DNA of 64,000 nucleotides from Tsuneonella amylolytica (GTDB lineage Bacteria; Pseudomonadota; Alphaproteobacteria; Sphingomonadales; Sphingomonadaceae): positions 806,001-870,000 of the forward strand of contig NZ_CP032570.1 in NCBI RefSeq assembly GCF_003626915.1, in the 5' to 3' direction. Under the pieces are notes generated by a model. That model worked only from the letters and a program-made list of their open reading frames with translations. It had not been told where the DNA came from and did no database searches. Positions 63,442 through 64,000 of the stretch are shown here, piece by piece. Position 1 is the first letter of the stretch. The number at the start of each line of letters is the position of its first letter. A program made the translations under genes and the position numbers.

Positions 63442-64000
63442 TCAGGCGGCAGCGTCGAAGCGTGCGATGCGCTCGCGGATGGCGGCGCGATCGATTTCGG
63501 CCGTGGCGCGGTCGGCGGCATGATCGGCCAGTTCGCGCGCCTTTTTCGTCACGAAGGCCCGCAGGTCCGCGCTTCGGCATCGTGCCGGAAGCGCCGCGAT
63601 CAAGCGCGCGTAGTTGTCGATCATGCGGGTGCTGACCGAAGGGTACTCGCAGGCGGCCTGACGCAGGGCGTCGAGCGGATCGTCGAACAGTCCGCGAAAG
63701 TCCTGACCCGGCAGCTCGATCCGCGTCTCGTCAGCGTAGACGGGGACCTTGCCGTCGTCGATCCAGAGGTCCGTCTGCCCCAGCATCGCGGTGGTCAGCC
63801 GGTCGCATGCGGCAATCGCGGTGTAGAAGTCGTTTACCGCCGGGCTGAGAGCGCGGGCGGCGACCTCGACGAGCAGGCGGACCTGGAACACCGCCCCCTG
63901 CCCCTCGCTGCGAAAGTCTCCGATGGAGATCGCATCGGTCAGCCTGTCGGCACGGTCGAAGGAGTGCTGCAGCCGGATCAGGGGTTCGCCTTCCAGCACG
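63442..64000 (-). CDS. DUF2254 domain membrane protein, C-terminal part (5' end beyond window)
   Basis: The last 185 residues of a gene entering from the right edge. ARALSPAVNDFYTAIAACDRL is the signature of the soluble C-terminal half of DUF2254 proteins, whose N-terminal transmembrane part would lie beyond base 64000. The frame is open to the edge; the GTG at 63999 is only a window artefact. Function of the family is not established. Confidence 0.8.
   Translation of the reverse strand, partial: VLEGEPLIRLQHSFDRADRLTDAISIGDFRSEGQGAVFQVRLLVEVAARALSPAVNDFYTAIAACDRLTTAMLGQTDLWIDDGKVPVYADETRIELPGQDFRGLFDDPLDALRQAACEYPSVSTRMIDNYARLIAALPARCRSADLRAFVTKKARELADHAADRATAEIDRAAIRERIARFDAAA

Overview
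The window reads as chromosome of a high-GC alphaproteobacterium, most likely Sphingomonadales and close to Erythrobacteraceae. The evidence is gene content and layout: pyrB paired with a dihydroorotase-like pseudoenzyme, a TonB-receptor / tryptophan-halogenase-like / GH97 / GH13 maltodextrin locus, class I PHA synthase with a phasin, and a PhyR-NepR-EcfG general stress response (GSR) locus. Nothing looks like a plasmid, phage or genomic island. There is no integrase, transposase, IS element or CRISPR array, and genes are tightly packed with many 4-bp start/stop overlaps.

Layout. 1-8 kb: a CHAP-domain secreted protein cut by the left edge, the GTPase Der, a DUF418 membrane protein, and an orphan ParA plus ribbon-helix-helix partner set between two SPOR-domain proteins. 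7.6-12.6 kb: a VTT-domain membrane protein, pyrB with its pseudo-dihydroorotase, SppA and tRNA-Val(CAC). 12.6-29.3 kb: a maltodextrin locus with two divergent arms. Leftward are a TonB receptor, two tryptophan-halogenase-like flavoproteins, three glycosidases and a lipoprotein esterase. Rightward are a LacI regulator, an MFS sugar transporter and a periplasmic GH13 enzyme. 29.3-37.1 kb: sulfotransferase, serS-surE-LysM/M23, a potassium channel, DUF1761, rimO and alkB. 37.2-42 kb: a hybrid kinase / receiver / HPt phosphorelay, a RadC-like protein, small unknowns and a membrane-anchored LuxR-type protein. 42-46.7 kb: alaC, phaC, a phasin with a basic histone-like segment, and clpS. 46.8-52 kb: lptF-lptG, a small Met-Ala-Thr-Asp-rich lipoprotein, a fatty-acid desaturase and a GNAT-like protein. 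52-56.8 kb: the GSR locus. 56.8-64 kb: AI-2E family transporter, sodB, a DAACS symporter, glmM, a DUF1272 protein, thiD, a LOG-family protein and a DUF2254 protein cut by the right edge.

How the parts work together. In the maltodextrin locus the receptor would import oligosaccharides, outer-membrane and periplasmic amylases and glucosidases would shorten them, the MFS protein would carry the product inward, and a cytoplasmic GH13 enzyme would finish hydrolysis under LacI-type control. In the GSR locus I read four strong EcfG-type promoters (GGAAC, 16-17 bases, C/GGTT): before a single-domain response regulator, before phyR, before a small lipoprotein gene 4 kb away, and one symmetrical promoter that reads both into nepR-ecfG and into the HWE kinase gene.

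The most interesting candidate is a roughly 93-nt RNA on the minus strand at about 52707-52799, between the response regulator and phyR. It has an EcfG-like promoter, a 5' hairpin showing a C-rich loop, and a strong intrinsic terminator. This is the architecture of the Caulobacter GSR small RNA GsrN. A second thread is a GTGCAGTGC element that recurs between genes: at the phasin promoter (twice), at the maltodextrin divergent promoter, and twice near the candidate RNA.
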